DNA from: Marinomonas ostreistagni
GTDB lineage: Bacteria > Pseudomonadota > Gammaproteobacteria > Pseudomonadales > Marinomonadaceae
DNA length: 64,000 nucleotides
Direction: 5' to 3'
Assembly: GCF_016461785.1 (NCBI RefSeq)
Contig: NZ_JAEMUH010000008.1
Location: forward strand, 1 to 64,000
This document shows, piece by piece, positions 11,688-19,900 of the stretch. Under the pieces are notes generated by a model. It did no database searches. It was not told the DNA's origin and saw nothing but the letters and a program-made list of their open reading frames with translations. Position 1 is the first letter of the stretch. Every line of letters starts with the position of its first letter. The translations under genes were made by a program, and so were the position numbers.

Positions 11688-12741
11688 ATTAGACCGCTAT
11701 GTGGGTCAAAGCGTCTTCCTTGCCGTCTGTTTAGTCGCGTTTGTTTTACTAGGACTAGACTTTGCCATCACATTCATCGAAGAAGTGAAGAAAGTAAACG
11801 AGCAATATACAGCGACAACTCTGATCCAAGTGTTAGGGCTTCGTATGCCAGGTAAGCTGGCTGAATATTTACCCGTCTCATCCCTAATTGGGACATTAAT
11901 TGGGCTAGGGGCGTTAGCCTCTACCTCCGAGATAACTGTTATGCGAGCTGCCGGCATTCCTTTATGGCGGATAGGTTACGCAGCTTGTAAACCCGTTCTA
12001 GCTCTTGCCTTAGCGGGCTTGCTCGTTGCCGAGTTTGTATCTCCTATCGCCGAGCAAAAAGCAAACTTAGTTGATAAATTACAAGTCGGTGCAAGTAACG
12101 ATTTTGCCATCACCGGTGGTAGCTGGCTAAAAGCAAACGGGGACTACGTCTACATCGATGCCGCAGACACTAAAGGAAACCTTTATAACATTACCATTTA
12201 TGATCGAGAAGGCGATCAATTAAAAGCCATTCAAACAGCTAAGCGAGCGACGCAAGAAACGGATAACATCTGGAAGCTCCACAATATCGCCACTTCTACA
12301 TTTGAAAACGATCAAATTAGTGTCAGCCATGCTGACACATTAGAATGGCGCTCGTCTCTCAAAGCAGATTACCTTTATTTATCCACCCAAAAACCCGATA
12401 GCCTGTCTTTGTCACAGCTTTATCAATACTCTAGCTTTTTGAACGAGCAAGGTTTAAATGCAGGGGAATACGAGCTAGCATTTTGGAGTAAAGTGTTTCG
12501 CCCGCTGTCTTCGTTAGCGTTAGTAATTGTAGCGATTTCAACTATTTTTGGACCACTTCGCTCATCCACTATGGGCGGCAGAATTTTCTCAGGCGTGCTT
12601 ATCGGCTTAGCTTTTCAAAACACCTTATACATTATGGGAAGGCTTAGCTTAGTCAGTTCATTGCCCCCTCTTGCAGGGATCTCTCTACCGATCATAGCGT
12701 GCTTCATCATCGGTATTTATTTACTGAAGCGCCGTCACTAG
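11680..12741 (+). CDS. lptG: LPS export ABC transporter permease LptG
   Basis: Second permease of LptB2FG, 353 aa, with the same layout as LptF: N-terminal membrane helices, a periplasmic jellyroll domain at about 130-260, and C-terminal membrane helices ending IGIYLLKRRH. It pairs with LptF to form the lipopolysaccharide cavity. The ATG at 11680 lies inside the end of lptF. The cytoplasmic ATPase LptB is not in this window, as is usual. Confidence 0.95.
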   Translation: MRKLDRYVGQSVFLAVCLVAFVLLGLDFAITFIEEVKKVNEQYTATTLIQVLGLRMPGKLAEYLPVSSLIGTLIGLGALASTSEITVMRAAGIPLWRIGYAACKPVLALALAGLLVAEFVSPIAEQKANLVDKLQVGASNDFAITGGSWLKANGDYVYIDAADTKGNLYNITIYDREGDQLKAIQTAKRATQETDNIWKLHNIATSTFENDQISVSHADTLEWRSSLKADYLYLSTQKPDSLSLSQLYQYSSFLNEQGLNAGEYELAFWSKVFRPLSSLALVIVAISTIFGPLRSSTMGGRIFSGVLIGLAFQNTLYIMGRLSLVSSLPPLAGISLPIIACFIIGIYLLKRRH

Positions 12742-12750
12742 AGCAAAGAA

Positions 12751-12784
12751 AAAGCAACGAGACCTATGACGGATCTCGTTGCTT
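12751..12784. terminator. Terminator hairpin overlapping the RDD gene 3' end
   Basis: The stem AAGCAACGAGA / TCTCGTTGCTT spans the convergent ends of lptG and the RDD gene. On the minus strand it is followed by CTTTTTCTTT, a good U-tract. One arm (12774-12784) lies within the last codons of the RDD gene, so coding and terminator sequence are shared. The plus-strand side lacks a T-run. Confidence 0.7.
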
Positions 12785-13186
12785 GTGATCAATAAACTCT
12801 AAGCGTGTTTGAGAAAGCTTATCATGCCAAGTCTGTTGATTCTTATCGATAAAAGCCCACAAAAAGCCCACCCCGAAGCACGCCCATGACACCATTGCAA
12901 AAACATAGCGAGCCGTTGCCTGACGCACCGTAATCGGCGCCCCGTTTTCTTGCACCACGCGGAACTTCCAAACTTGCATCCCCAATGTCTGGCCAGGGTA
13001 ACGCCAGAATTTCACAAAGAAGCTCCAAGCAATCAACAACAACACCCAGAACAGCCAAAAACCTTCCACCGCTTCGCCATCATTCGCCATCACAGCGATC
13101 CAACCCACGATAAAATACAGGGCTATTAACAAAAGAGAGTCGTAAAAGGCCGCCGCCAAACGACGCCATAAGTGAACTTTGCGCAT
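12764..13186 (-). CDS. RDD family membrane protein
   Basis: A 140-aa inner-membrane protein with the RDD-family pattern: a charged N-terminus (MRKVHLWRRLAAAFYDSLLL, with the Arg and Asp near the first helix) and three predicted membrane segments at about 15-37, 45-65 and 100-125. The family is loosely linked to transport or ion homeostasis, with no single known reaction. It is convergent with lptG and separated by 120 bp from the aminotransferase gene. Function cannot be refined from context. Confidence 0.8.
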   Translation of the reverse strand: MRKVHLWRRLAAAFYDSLLLIALYFIVGWIAVMANDGEAVEGFWLFWVLLLIAWSFFVKFWRYPGQTLGMQVWKFRVVQENGAPITVRQATARYVFAMVSWACFGVGFLWAFIDKNQQTWHDKLSQTRLEFIDHKQRDPS

Positions 13187-13306
13187 TATGTCCCTTCACT
13201 CTTACATGCTAAACGATATAGCAAGCTATAATGCAGAGTAATAATGCGCATTTGAAGCAGCTTTTGGAAAACCTTAGGAGAACACGATTGAGGTCAATAA
13301 ATAGGC

Positions 13307-14473
13307 TTACGCTTGAATAAAACGCTTTATTCGCTCTAAGGCTTGTTCAATACGTTCACAATCGCACGTGTAAGCAAAGCGCACATATTTATGGGCATCC
13401 TTCATCCCAAAATCTGCTCCAGGCGTTAATGCCACAAACTCCTTTTGCAACAAATCCAAACACCACTGCATGGCATCGGACGTGATACTCGACACATCTA
13501 CGTAGACATAAAAGGCCCCTTGCGGTGCTGAAGCAATAGGCAGACCTAATGATTGCACCCCCTTCATCAAGGTTACTCGACGTTTGGCTAGAGTTTGGCG
13601 TCGCGCCTCACATTCCTCCAATACATCCGGCTGAAAAGCACGTAACGCAGCATGTTGAGCTACGGATGATGCGGATATAAATAAATTCTGCGCTAGCTTA
13701 GTTGCACCTTCAATCGCCCACTCAGGCACCACAATCCAGCCTAAGCGCCAGCCAGTCATGGCGAAGTATTTTGAAAAGCTGTTCACCACAAAAATGTCGT
13801 CGCTAATGCTTAACGCCGTAAAATCTTCACCGTCAAAAACCAAGCCCTGATAAATCTCATCCACCAATAAATGGCCACCTTTCTGCTGCACGATGTCCCA
13901 CGCTTTAGCAACGTAACCGGGTGACAACACTGAGCCAGTTGGGTTGGCAGGCGATGCTAGCCATAACCCAGTGGTCTGCTCGTGCCATTGTGCAGCAAGC
14001 GAGTCTAAATCAATTTCAAAGTTATTTACGCTAGCACATTCAAGCATGCGCGCTTTCGCACCCACTTGTATTAAGAAGTGGCGATTGCATGGATAGCATG
14101 GGTCTGGCATCAACACCTCAGAGCCGACTTCTGCCATCAAGGAACTGAGTAACAACAATGCTCCTGAGGCTCCTGGCGTAACAACAATACGCTCTGGTGC
14201 TACACTGACATGATAACGCTGCTTATAAAAATCACTGATCGCATGACGCAACTCTGGCAACCCTGTCGCAGCAGTATAACCCGTTTTACCAGCACTGATC
14301 GCAGCTTTGCCTGCCTCATTGACAGCCTCTGGCGCTGAGAAGTCAGGTTCTCCTACTTCTAAATGAATCACATCTTCACCAGCGGCTTGTAATTGCTTCG
14401 CCCGAGCCATCACCGCCATCACCTGAAATGGCGCAATTTGTTCGACGCGTTTTGCTAATTTCTGCATACTCAT
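13307..14473 (-). CDS. PLP-dependent class I/II aminotransferase
   Basis: A 388-aa fold-type I aminotransferase. It has the AGEDVIHLEVGEPDF N-terminal motif, the substrate-binding SPANPTGS loop, and the Schiff-base lysine in NSFSKYFAMTGWRLGW. It resembles AspC/alanine-type enzymes, but the amino-acid substrate cannot be assigned from sequence. ATG at 14473 and ATG at 14467 are both possible starts; neither has a strong ribosome-binding site. It is divergent from dksA across 162 bp. Confidence 0.88.
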   Translation of the reverse strand: MSMQKLAKRVEQIAPFQVMAVMARAKQLQAAGEDVIHLEVGEPDFSAPEAVNEAGKAAISAGKTGYTAATGLPELRHAISDFYKQRYHVSVAPERIVVTPGASGALLLLSSLMAEVGSEVLMPDPCYPCNRHFLIQVGAKARMLECASVNNFEIDLDSLAAQWHEQTTGLWLASPANPTGSVLSPGYVAKAWDIVQQKGGHLLVDEIYQGLVFDGEDFTALSISDDIFVVNSFSKYFAMTGWRLGWIVVPEWAIEGATKLAQNLFISASSVAQHAALRAFQPDVLEECEARRQTLAKRRVTLMKGVQSLGLPIASAPQGAFYVYVDVSSITSDAMQWCLDLLQKEFVALTPGADFGMKDAHKYVRFAYTCDCERIEQALERIKRFIQA

Positions 14474-14635
14474 TCACTAAATTCGTTAAAAATGCTTGGA
14501 AAAGAATCGTCTTTTTGCGCAAAAATTGTGGTTCTGCCGCAAATTATCTGATAACTTTCCGCCCGAAAAATTAAACCACCTTAACTTAATGTCAACAGGT
14601 TACCACAAGGAACACCTGGGAAGTGAGGCAAGACT

Positions 14636-15070
14636 ATGCCAAGTAAAAACCCTGAATCATTGATGAAAGACTTTACTCCTTACGTTGCGGCGGAAGGGGA
14701 AGAGTACATGAACGAAAATCAATTGGCGCATTTTAAGAGCATCCTTCTCAACTGGAAGCAAAACCTAATGGAAGAGGTTGATCGTACGGTACACAACCTG
14801 CAAGAAGAAGCTGTGAACTATGCCGACCCAAATGATCGTGCCAGTCAAGAAGAAGAATTCAGCCTAGAACTTCGTGCTCGTGATCGTGAACGCAAATTGG
14901 TTAAAAAAATCAACCAAACCATCGAACGTATCAACGATGACGACTACGGCTTCTGCGACGAGTGTGGTATTGAAATCGGTATCCGCCGTCTAGAAGCACG
15001 CCCAACTGCGACCATGTGTATCGACTGCAAAACACTGGCAGAGATTAAAGAGAAGCAAATCGGCAACTAA
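14636..15070 (+). CDS. dksA: RNA polymerase-binding transcription factor DksA
   Basis: ppGpp cofactor that enters the RNA polymerase secondary channel and controls rRNA and biosynthetic promoters. The 144-aa product carries the coiled-coil-tip acidic motif DPNDRASQEEEF and a complete four-cysteine zinc finger (CDECG and CIDC), so it is the classic zinc-containing DksA. ATG at 14636 has GAGG 8 nt upstream. gluQ starts 3 bp after its stop, the usual gammaproteobacterial arrangement. Confidence 0.97.
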   Translation: MPSKNPESLMKDFTPYVAAEGEEYMNENQLAHFKSILLNWKQNLMEEVDRTVHNLQEEAVNYADPNDRASQEEEFSLELRARDRERKLVKKINQTIERINDDDYGFCDECGIEIGIRRLEARPTATMCIDCKTLAEIKEKQIGN

Positions 15071-15073
15071 AAC

Positions 15074-15955
15074 ATGCCTAATGCTTATCGAGGCCGGTTT
15101 GCTCCTTCGCCAACCGGCCCGCTTCATTTCGGCTCATTACTGAGCGCCGTTGCGAGTTATCTCGATGCTCGTCAGCAGCAAGGTACATGGTTAATTCGCA
15201 TCGAAGACGTTGACGGCTCACGCTGCTCAACCGACAACCAACACGCCATTATTAAGACCCTGAACAGCTACGAGCTTTTCTCAGACGAAACTATTCTAAT
15301 TCAGTCTGATCGTTACGACTTATATCAGCATTATTTGGAAATACTGAAGACTCAGAATCTAGTGTATCCATGCCAATGTACACGAGCCTCACTTAAAAAC
15401 ACCCAAGGACTGCACCCCAAACGTTGCGACAGCAATACTCTACAACCTCACTCTTGGCGTGCGCAATGTGATGAGGGAGTATTTGAGTTCACAGATCCTA
15501 TTCAAGGGCTACAACATTTCGATGTTAGCCAGCCACTGAACCATCCCGTATTAAAGCGTAAAGACGATTATTTCTCTTATCAGTTGGCGGTGGTGATCGA
15601 CGACCACTTACAAAACATCAGCGACATTGTCCGTGGCGCAGATTTATTAGAAACCACCGGACAGCAGCTTTGGCTGTATCAACAATTTGGCTGGCAATCA
15701 CCTAGGCTTTGCCATCTACCATTAATCATTAATGAACACGGCGATAAGATCAGCAAACAAAATCACGCCAAAGCGGTGCCCAACGCTGAGCCGAAAGTGC
15801 TGAGCAGGGTGCTGCATTATTTAGGTTTCAAAGATATTCCAAGTGACTATTCAATTGCTCAACTACTGGTTTGGGCGACTGAGCGCTGGTCACGCCAACA
15901 ATTAACCCAAGCCAACCTCTCTTTATCGGAAAATGATCAAGCCCTGATACGTTAA
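15074..15955 (+). CDS. gluQ: Glutamyl-queuosine tRNA(Asp) synthetase
   Basis: GluRS paralogue of 293 aa that lacks the anticodon-binding domain. It glutamylates queuosine at position 34 of tRNA-Asp. The HIGH-like FAPSPTGPLHFGSL motif is at residues 8-21. A zinc site starts at CQC around residue 100. The KMSKS equivalent is the weakened KISKQ, as is normal in this family. It follows dksA by 3 bp. In Pseudomonas the next gene is the sensor kinase cbrA; here it is the cbrB-like regulator directly. Confidence 0.93.
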   Translation: MPNAYRGRFAPSPTGPLHFGSLLSAVASYLDARQQQGTWLIRIEDVDGSRCSTDNQHAIIKTLNSYELFSDETILIQSDRYDLYQHYLEILKTQNLVYPCQCTRASLKNTQGLHPKRCDSNTLQPHSWRAQCDEGVFEFTDPIQGLQHFDVSQPLNHPVLKRKDDYFSYQLAVVIDDHLQNISDIVRGADLLETTGQQLWLYQQFGWQSPRLCHLPLIINEHGDKISKQNHAKAVPNAEPKVLSRVLHYLGFKDIPSDYSIAQLLVWATERWSRQQLTQANLSLSENDQALIR

Positions 15956-15984
15956 TCGACACTCGCACCGCCATTCATTCTGGG

Positions 15985-15990
15985 TATAAT
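15985..15990 (+). promoter_or_regulatory. Candidate -10 box for the cbrB-like gene
   Basis: A perfect TATAAT lies 29 nt before the cbrB-like ATG in the 64-bp gluQ-cbrB gap. No good -35 box sits 17 bp upstream. It suggests the regulator has its own promoter as well as read-through from dksA-gluQ. Confidence 0.4.
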
Positions 15991-16019
15991 CGTTACATCA
16001 AGTTACAAGAGGTGACACG

Positions 16020-17435
16020 ATGTATCATGTAATGGTGATTTGTAGCGAGTATTCACCGCTAAAAGAAGTTGATCGCTGGTTGAGCAGAAACGGCTTTCAC
16101 GTCAATATAAGCCAATCAATTGAGCAGGCTAAAAAATACTACGAACTAGAGGACTTTGAGATCCTCTTGGTAGACGCTGACGCCTTAACTGACGACTCGT
16201 TAAGCACTATTCAATCTTACAAATTCATCGTGTTTGATCAACGCCCTAGCTTAAATGCCGCTGTAGAATACATGGCAAAAGGGGCCCACTATTTTATCCC
16301 TCTTCCAACCGACCCCGATACCGTTCTTGCACAAGTTATCGAGGCATTAGAAAAACCCAAAGCCACACAACAAAAAGACACACACGTCCAAAAAAACGAC
16401 ATAAACCTTTTTGGAGATCAAGAAAACGCCCCCAAAACACCACCTTTAGGAACGCCAGAAAGCGGCATCATTGGCAACAGCCCAGCCATGCATATCTTGT
16501 TTGACGAGCTGTTAAAGATTGCGAAAACCGATGCTACCGTCTTAATACATGGTGAATCCGGTACCGGTAAAGAGCTGGTCGCAAAATCCATCCACAACCT
16601 ATCAAAACGTAAGAGCCAAGCACTCATAAGTGTTAACTGTGCTGCTATCCCAGAAAATCTGATCGAATCGGAATTATTTGGTCACGAAAAAGGCGCATTC
16701 ACTGGAGCCGTCTCTGCGCGTGATGGCCTCATCGTAGCAGCTGATCACGGCACACTTTTTCTTGATGAAATAGGCGAACTCCCCCTTGAAGCCCAAGCTC
16801 GCCTATTAAGGGTATTACAAGAGGGTGAGATTCGCAGAGTTGGCGCGGTTACCTCAACTAAAGTCAACATACGATTGGTCACAGCTACTCATAGAAATTT
16901 ATTGCAAATGGTCCAGAGCGGGATGTTTCGTGAAGACCTTTATTACCGATTGTATGTAATGGAGCTTAGCGTGCCCGCATTACGAGAGCGTGGCGATGAC
17001 ATCCCCTTGATTGCTAAAACTCTTTTAGAGAAGGCTTGTAAAAAACATGACAAGCCCATACCTCATTACAACAAAGCTTTCGATGCAGCTATACGAGAAC
17101 ACACATGGCCAGGTAATGTGCGAGAGCTAGAGAACGCTTTAGAGCGAGCCGTCATTTTAAGCCCTGAAGGCAAACTCGAAGCGCATAACTTAAAATTAAA
17201 ACGCAATGAGCGTCACCAGGCCGCAACAAAAGGCGCACTTACTACAACCGCTCAAGCCCCCTCTTCCTCTTTTGCAATCGAGGGCACCACGCTAGACGAC
17301 TATTTCAAGCATTTTGTGTTGACGCACCAACATAAAATGACTGAAACCCAGCTTGCACAGTCTCTGGGCATTTCCAGAAAAAGCCTTTGGGAAAGACGCC
17401 AAAAGCTCGGCGTGCCCAGAAAAGTAACAGAATAA
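16020..17435 (+). CDS. cbrB: Sigma-54-dependent activator at the cbrB position, degenerate receiver
   Basis: 471-aa enhancer-binding protein. The AAA+ domain (about 145-385) has Walker A GESGTGKE near residue 178 and GAFTGA near residue 225, the loop that contacts sigma-54. The C-terminal Fis-type helix-turn-helix (LAQSLGISRKSLWERRQK, about 445-462) resembles that of CbrB. The first ~110 residues look like a receiver, but the N-terminal acidic pair is replaced by CSE. The switch Thr is missing (FDQ). The conserved Lys before Pro is Leu (FIPLPTD); an Asp after beta-3 (ILLVD) remains. Gene order (gluQ before, CrcZ-like RNA and pcnB after) supports the CbrB assignment. CbrA is not adjacent. Confidence 0.8.
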   Translation: MYHVMVICSEYSPLKEVDRWLSRNGFHVNISQSIEQAKKYYELEDFEILLVDADALTDDSLSTIQSYKFIVFDQRPSLNAAVEYMAKGAHYFIPLPTDPDTVLAQVIEALEKPKATQQKDTHVQKNDINLFGDQENAPKTPPLGTPESGIIGNSPAMHILFDELLKIAKTDATVLIHGESGTGKELVAKSIHNLSKRKSQALISVNCAAIPENLIESELFGHEKGAFTGAVSARDGLIVAADHGTLFLDEIGELPLEAQARLLRVLQEGEIRRVGAVTSTKVNIRLVTATHRNLLQMVQSGMFREDLYYRLYVMELSVPALRERGDDIPLIAKTLLEKACKKHDKPIPHYNKAFDAAIREHTWPGNVRELENALERAVILSPEGKLEAHNLKLKRNERHQAATKGALTTTAQAPSSSFAIEGTTLDDYFKHFVLTHQHKMTETQLAQSLGISRKSLWERRQKLGVPRKVTE

Positions 17436-17451
17436 AAGTAACAAGTGTTAC
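17424..17451 (+). promoter_or_regulatory. Probable activator (UAS) site: GTAACA repeats and palindrome
   Basis: GTAACA occurs at 17424-17429 and again at 17438-17443, where it forms an inverted repeat with TGTTAC at 17446-17451 (2-bp spacer). The group lies about 90 bp upstream of the -24 box, a typical enhancer distance for sigma-54 activators. From memory, CbrB sites in Pseudomonas use TGTTAC-like half-sites; this could not be verified here. The first copy overlaps the last codons of cbrB. Confidence 0.5.
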
Positions 17452-17537
17452 CAAAACACTCAAAAAAGAATCGCAAAATCGTAAAAAAAGTGCACAACTT
17501 TTTCGAAAAATCCTTATTTTTCAGTATATTGAAAAAA

Positions 17538-17554
17538 TTGGCACAACAAATGCC
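17538..17554 (+). promoter_or_regulatory. Sigma-54 promoter (-24/-12)
   Basis: The sequence TTGGCACAACAAATGCC has GG at 17540-17541 and GC at 17552-17553. That is exactly the 10-bp separation needed by RpoN, and TTGGCAC is the consensus -24 element. Predicted transcription start is near 17565. The promoter points away from cbrB into a non-coding region. Confidence 0.82.
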
Positions 17555-17564
17555 TTATAACAAG

Positions 17565-17850
17565 CACAACGATAACAAGATTGACGATAATAAAAATAAG
17601 TTAATCATGTGTGACGTTCCTAAAACAAAAATAAAACAAAGGAACACCGCAGCCTCTTCAAATAAAAATAAAAATTTGAGGCTGTGGATGGAAAATCGCT
17701 TTGGATAATTGATTTTTTTAGATATGCCAGCCGCAAGGCAATGAAAACAATGCAATAATAAAAATAAAACTTGAGTAGAACTGCAGAAGCAGCACGAACT
17801 TTGTTTTCGGAACTAGTATCTTCATGTATCCAAAGCGATTATTTTATTTT
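17565..17850 (+). ncRNA. crcZ: CrcZ-like Hfq-titrating small RNA (predicted)
   Basis: Predicted RNA of about 285 nt between cbrB and pcnB, where Pseudomonas encodes CrcZ. It contains (AAN)n motifs, the Hfq distal-face target, each in a hairpin loop. Hairpin A has stem 17579-17585/17600-17606 with AATAAAAATAAG at the loop. Hairpin B has stem 17616-17621/17640-17645 with loop AAAACAAAAATAAAACAA. Hairpin C has stem CAGCCTC/GAGGCTG (17650-17656/17678-17684) with five AAN units. A fourth run of five units is at 17754-17768. A perfect 14-bp helix (17694-17707 with 17827-17840) closes the 3' domain and is followed by ATTTTATTTT, a possible terminator. The rest of the gap to pcnB (17851-17974) is T-rich, with nothing else recognised. 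Ends and Hfq binding are inferred. Confidence 0.75.
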
Positions 17851-17974
17851 CGCCTCTCTAGCTATTCTTTTCTTCTATCTCTATTTCTTGTATCACTCTG
17901 AATTTTTAAACCGTGTATCTTCTACCTTTTGCCGTGTAGAATAACCAAACCCATCAATTATTGAATTTTAAATA

Positions 17975-19405
17975 ATGCTTGCAGGTTTTAGGTCTTTGGT
18001 TCGTAAAGCGACGTCCTTATTTGGCTCAGACGAGTCTCAACAACTTCCTCTTGAAATCCCAAGAGATGATCATTCTTTTTCTAGAAAGAACATTAGTCCC
18101 AATGCGCTAAAAGTTCTTTACCGCCTCCATGAAGCAGGTTTTGATGCCTACCTAGTTGGCGGCTGTATTCGCGATCACCTAATCGGTATCGAACCAAAAG
18201 ACTTTGATGTGGTAACCAATGCCACGCCAGAGGAAGCCCACGCACTGTTTTCCAACTCTCGCTTGATTGGTAGACGCTTCAAGTTGGTACATGTCACTTA
18301 TGGACGAGAAATCATTGAAGTCTCTACGTTTCGTGCCAACAGTGCTGCGCAAGCAGAAGACACAGACAAACGACAATCTTTAAAAGGCAAAGATACTGCC
18401 CGCTCATCTCATGGCATTATTTTGCGCGATAACGTGTACGGCTCTATTGAAGAAGACGCAGAACGTCGTGATTTTACATTCAACGCTCTCTACTACAACA
18501 TTGCCGACTTCTCTATCAACGACTATTGCGGCGGTTTAGAAGACATCGACAAGCGACAAATTCGCATCATCGGTGACCCAAAGCAACGTTATCAAGAAGA
18601 CCCCGTTAGAATGTTGCGTGCCGTGCGCTTCGCCGCGAAGCTTAACTTTGAGATTGAAGCGAACACGGCGGCGCCTATCAAGGAGATGGCACACCTACTG
18701 GATCACATTCCACCAGCTCGCTTATTTGAAGAAGTATTAAAACTTCTAGGTAGTGGTTATGGCGTCAAAACCTTTCAACTCCTTCGTGAGTACGGACTGT
18801 TTAAATATTTATTCCCCGATACCGATGCCCTACTAAACAGCGGCTGGCAACGCAAAGACATCACACCAGATGCCTTTATTCAACAGGGACTCAGTAATAC
18901 CGACAATCGCATCCAAGCTGGCAAAGGTACTGCACCTTATTTCTTGTATGCCATTTTAATGTGGCCAAGCGTAGCGCTTCGTCATGAAGAGTTTTCTAAA
19001 CAAGGGTTACCAGAACTTCCTGCTTTACACCAAGCAGCTACTATGGTCTTAGATAACCAAGTTGCTTCCACTGCGATTCCACGCCGTTTCTCAACTCCTA
19101 TGCGTGAAATCTGGGACCTACAATTCCGCCTGCCGAAACGTTATGGCAAACGTGCCTTTACATTGCTGCATCATCCGCGCTTCAGAGCAGCTTTTGACTT
19201 TTTATTGATCCGTGAGCAAAGCGGCACAGATTTAGGCGGGCTCGGCACTTGGTGGACAGAATTCCAAGAAGCACCTGACAATCAGCAGCGTGATCTCGTC
19301 AATCAAGCTGACGGTCGCAAAAATGAGGCCAGCAAACCCAAACGACGCCGTCCACGACGCCGTAAAAGCAACGCCAAACGTCCGTCCGATTCTCAAGAGT
19401 CATAA
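17975..19405 (+). CDS. pcnB: Poly(A) polymerase I
   Basis: 476-aa class II nucleotidyltransferase that adds 3' poly(A) tails to RNA and so promotes decay. It has the VGGCIRD motif, the catalytic acidic pair in KDFDVVTNATPEE, and the DRRDFTFNAL-like motif present as ERRDFTFNAL. The very basic C-terminal tail (KPKRRRPRRRKSNAK) is typical of PcnB rather than CCA-adding enzymes. Its position downstream of an Hfq-sponge-like RNA is interesting, since Hfq and polyadenylation meet in RNA decay. It heads a tight run with folK 3 bp downstream. Confidence 0.95.
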   Translation: MLAGFRSLVRKATSLFGSDESQQLPLEIPRDDHSFSRKNISPNALKVLYRLHEAGFDAYLVGGCIRDHLIGIEPKDFDVVTNATPEEAHALFSNSRLIGRRFKLVHVTYGREIIEVSTFRANSAAQAEDTDKRQSLKGKDTARSSHGIILRDNVYGSIEEDAERRDFTFNALYYNIADFSINDYCGGLEDIDKRQIRIIGDPKQRYQEDPVRMLRAVRFAAKLNFEIEANTAAPIKEMAHLLDHIPPARLFEEVLKLLGSGYGVKTFQLLREYGLFKYLFPDTDALLNSGWQRKDITPDAFIQQGLSNTDNRIQAGKGTAPYFLYAILMWPSVALRHEEFSKQGLPELPALHQAATMVLDNQVASTAIPRRFSTPMREIWDLQFRLPKRYGKRAFTLLHHPRFRAAFDFLLIREQSGTDLGGLGTWWTEFQEAPDNQQRDLVNQADGRKNEASKPKRRRPRRRKSNAKRPSDSQES

Positions 19406-19408
19406 ACA

Positions 19409-19897
19409 ATGAATAATGTGGTTTATATTGGCCTAGGCAGTAACTTAGATAACCCTTTAGCGCAATTAAAAAGCGCCATTGAACAGCTATCAAATCACCC
19501 AAGCATTGCAAACTTTCAAGTCTCTAACCTTTATGGCAGTAAACCGGTTGGCCCACAGGATCAACCGGATTACACCAATGCTGTGGCTCGATTTGAAACC
19601 ACACTCGATGGCATTGCGACGCTAGACCTACTGCAAAGCATTGAGCAGAATCACCGTCGCGTTCGTGAGCGCCACTGGGGGCCGCGCACCCTTGATCTAG
19701 ACATCTTACTGTTTAACAATGACACCATTGCCTTACCAAGGCTGACCGTTCCACACCCATTTATGCTAGAGCGCGGGTTCGTGATCCGTCCCCTGCTTGA
19801 TCTAGCGCCTGAAATGCTTCTGCACAATGGCAAAACCGTGGCAGAGCACGTTAGTCAACTTGATACCAGCGACTTGGTATTGATCAAAGAAGAATAA
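19409..19897 (+). CDS. folK: 2-amino-4-hydroxy-6-hydroxymethyldihydropteridine pyrophosphokinase
   Basis: 162-aa HPPK of folate synthesis. It transfers pyrophosphate from ATP to 6-hydroxymethyl-dihydropterin. GLGSNLDNP at the N-terminus and the family signature GPRTLDLDILLF (Asp residues bind Mg2+) are both intact. It starts 3 bp after pcnB and ends 3 bp before panB, so it belongs to the pcnB-folK-panBC operon. Confidence 0.95.
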   Translation: MNNVVYIGLGSNLDNPLAQLKSAIEQLSNHPSIANFQVSNLYGSKPVGPQDQPDYTNAVARFETTLDGIATLDLLQSIEQNHRRVRERHWGPRTLDLDILLFNNDTIALPRLTVPHPFMLERGFVIRPLLDLAPEMLLHNGKTVAEHVSQLDTSDLVLIKEE

Positions 19898-19900
19898 GCT

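Noticed and set aside
17445..17708. 87-codon ORF in the cbrB-pcnB gap, and an opposite one at 17555-17755
   Set aside because: Composition is extreme Lys/Asn/Ile, caused by A-rich loops of the ncRNA. No ribosome-binding site, and no family resemblance.
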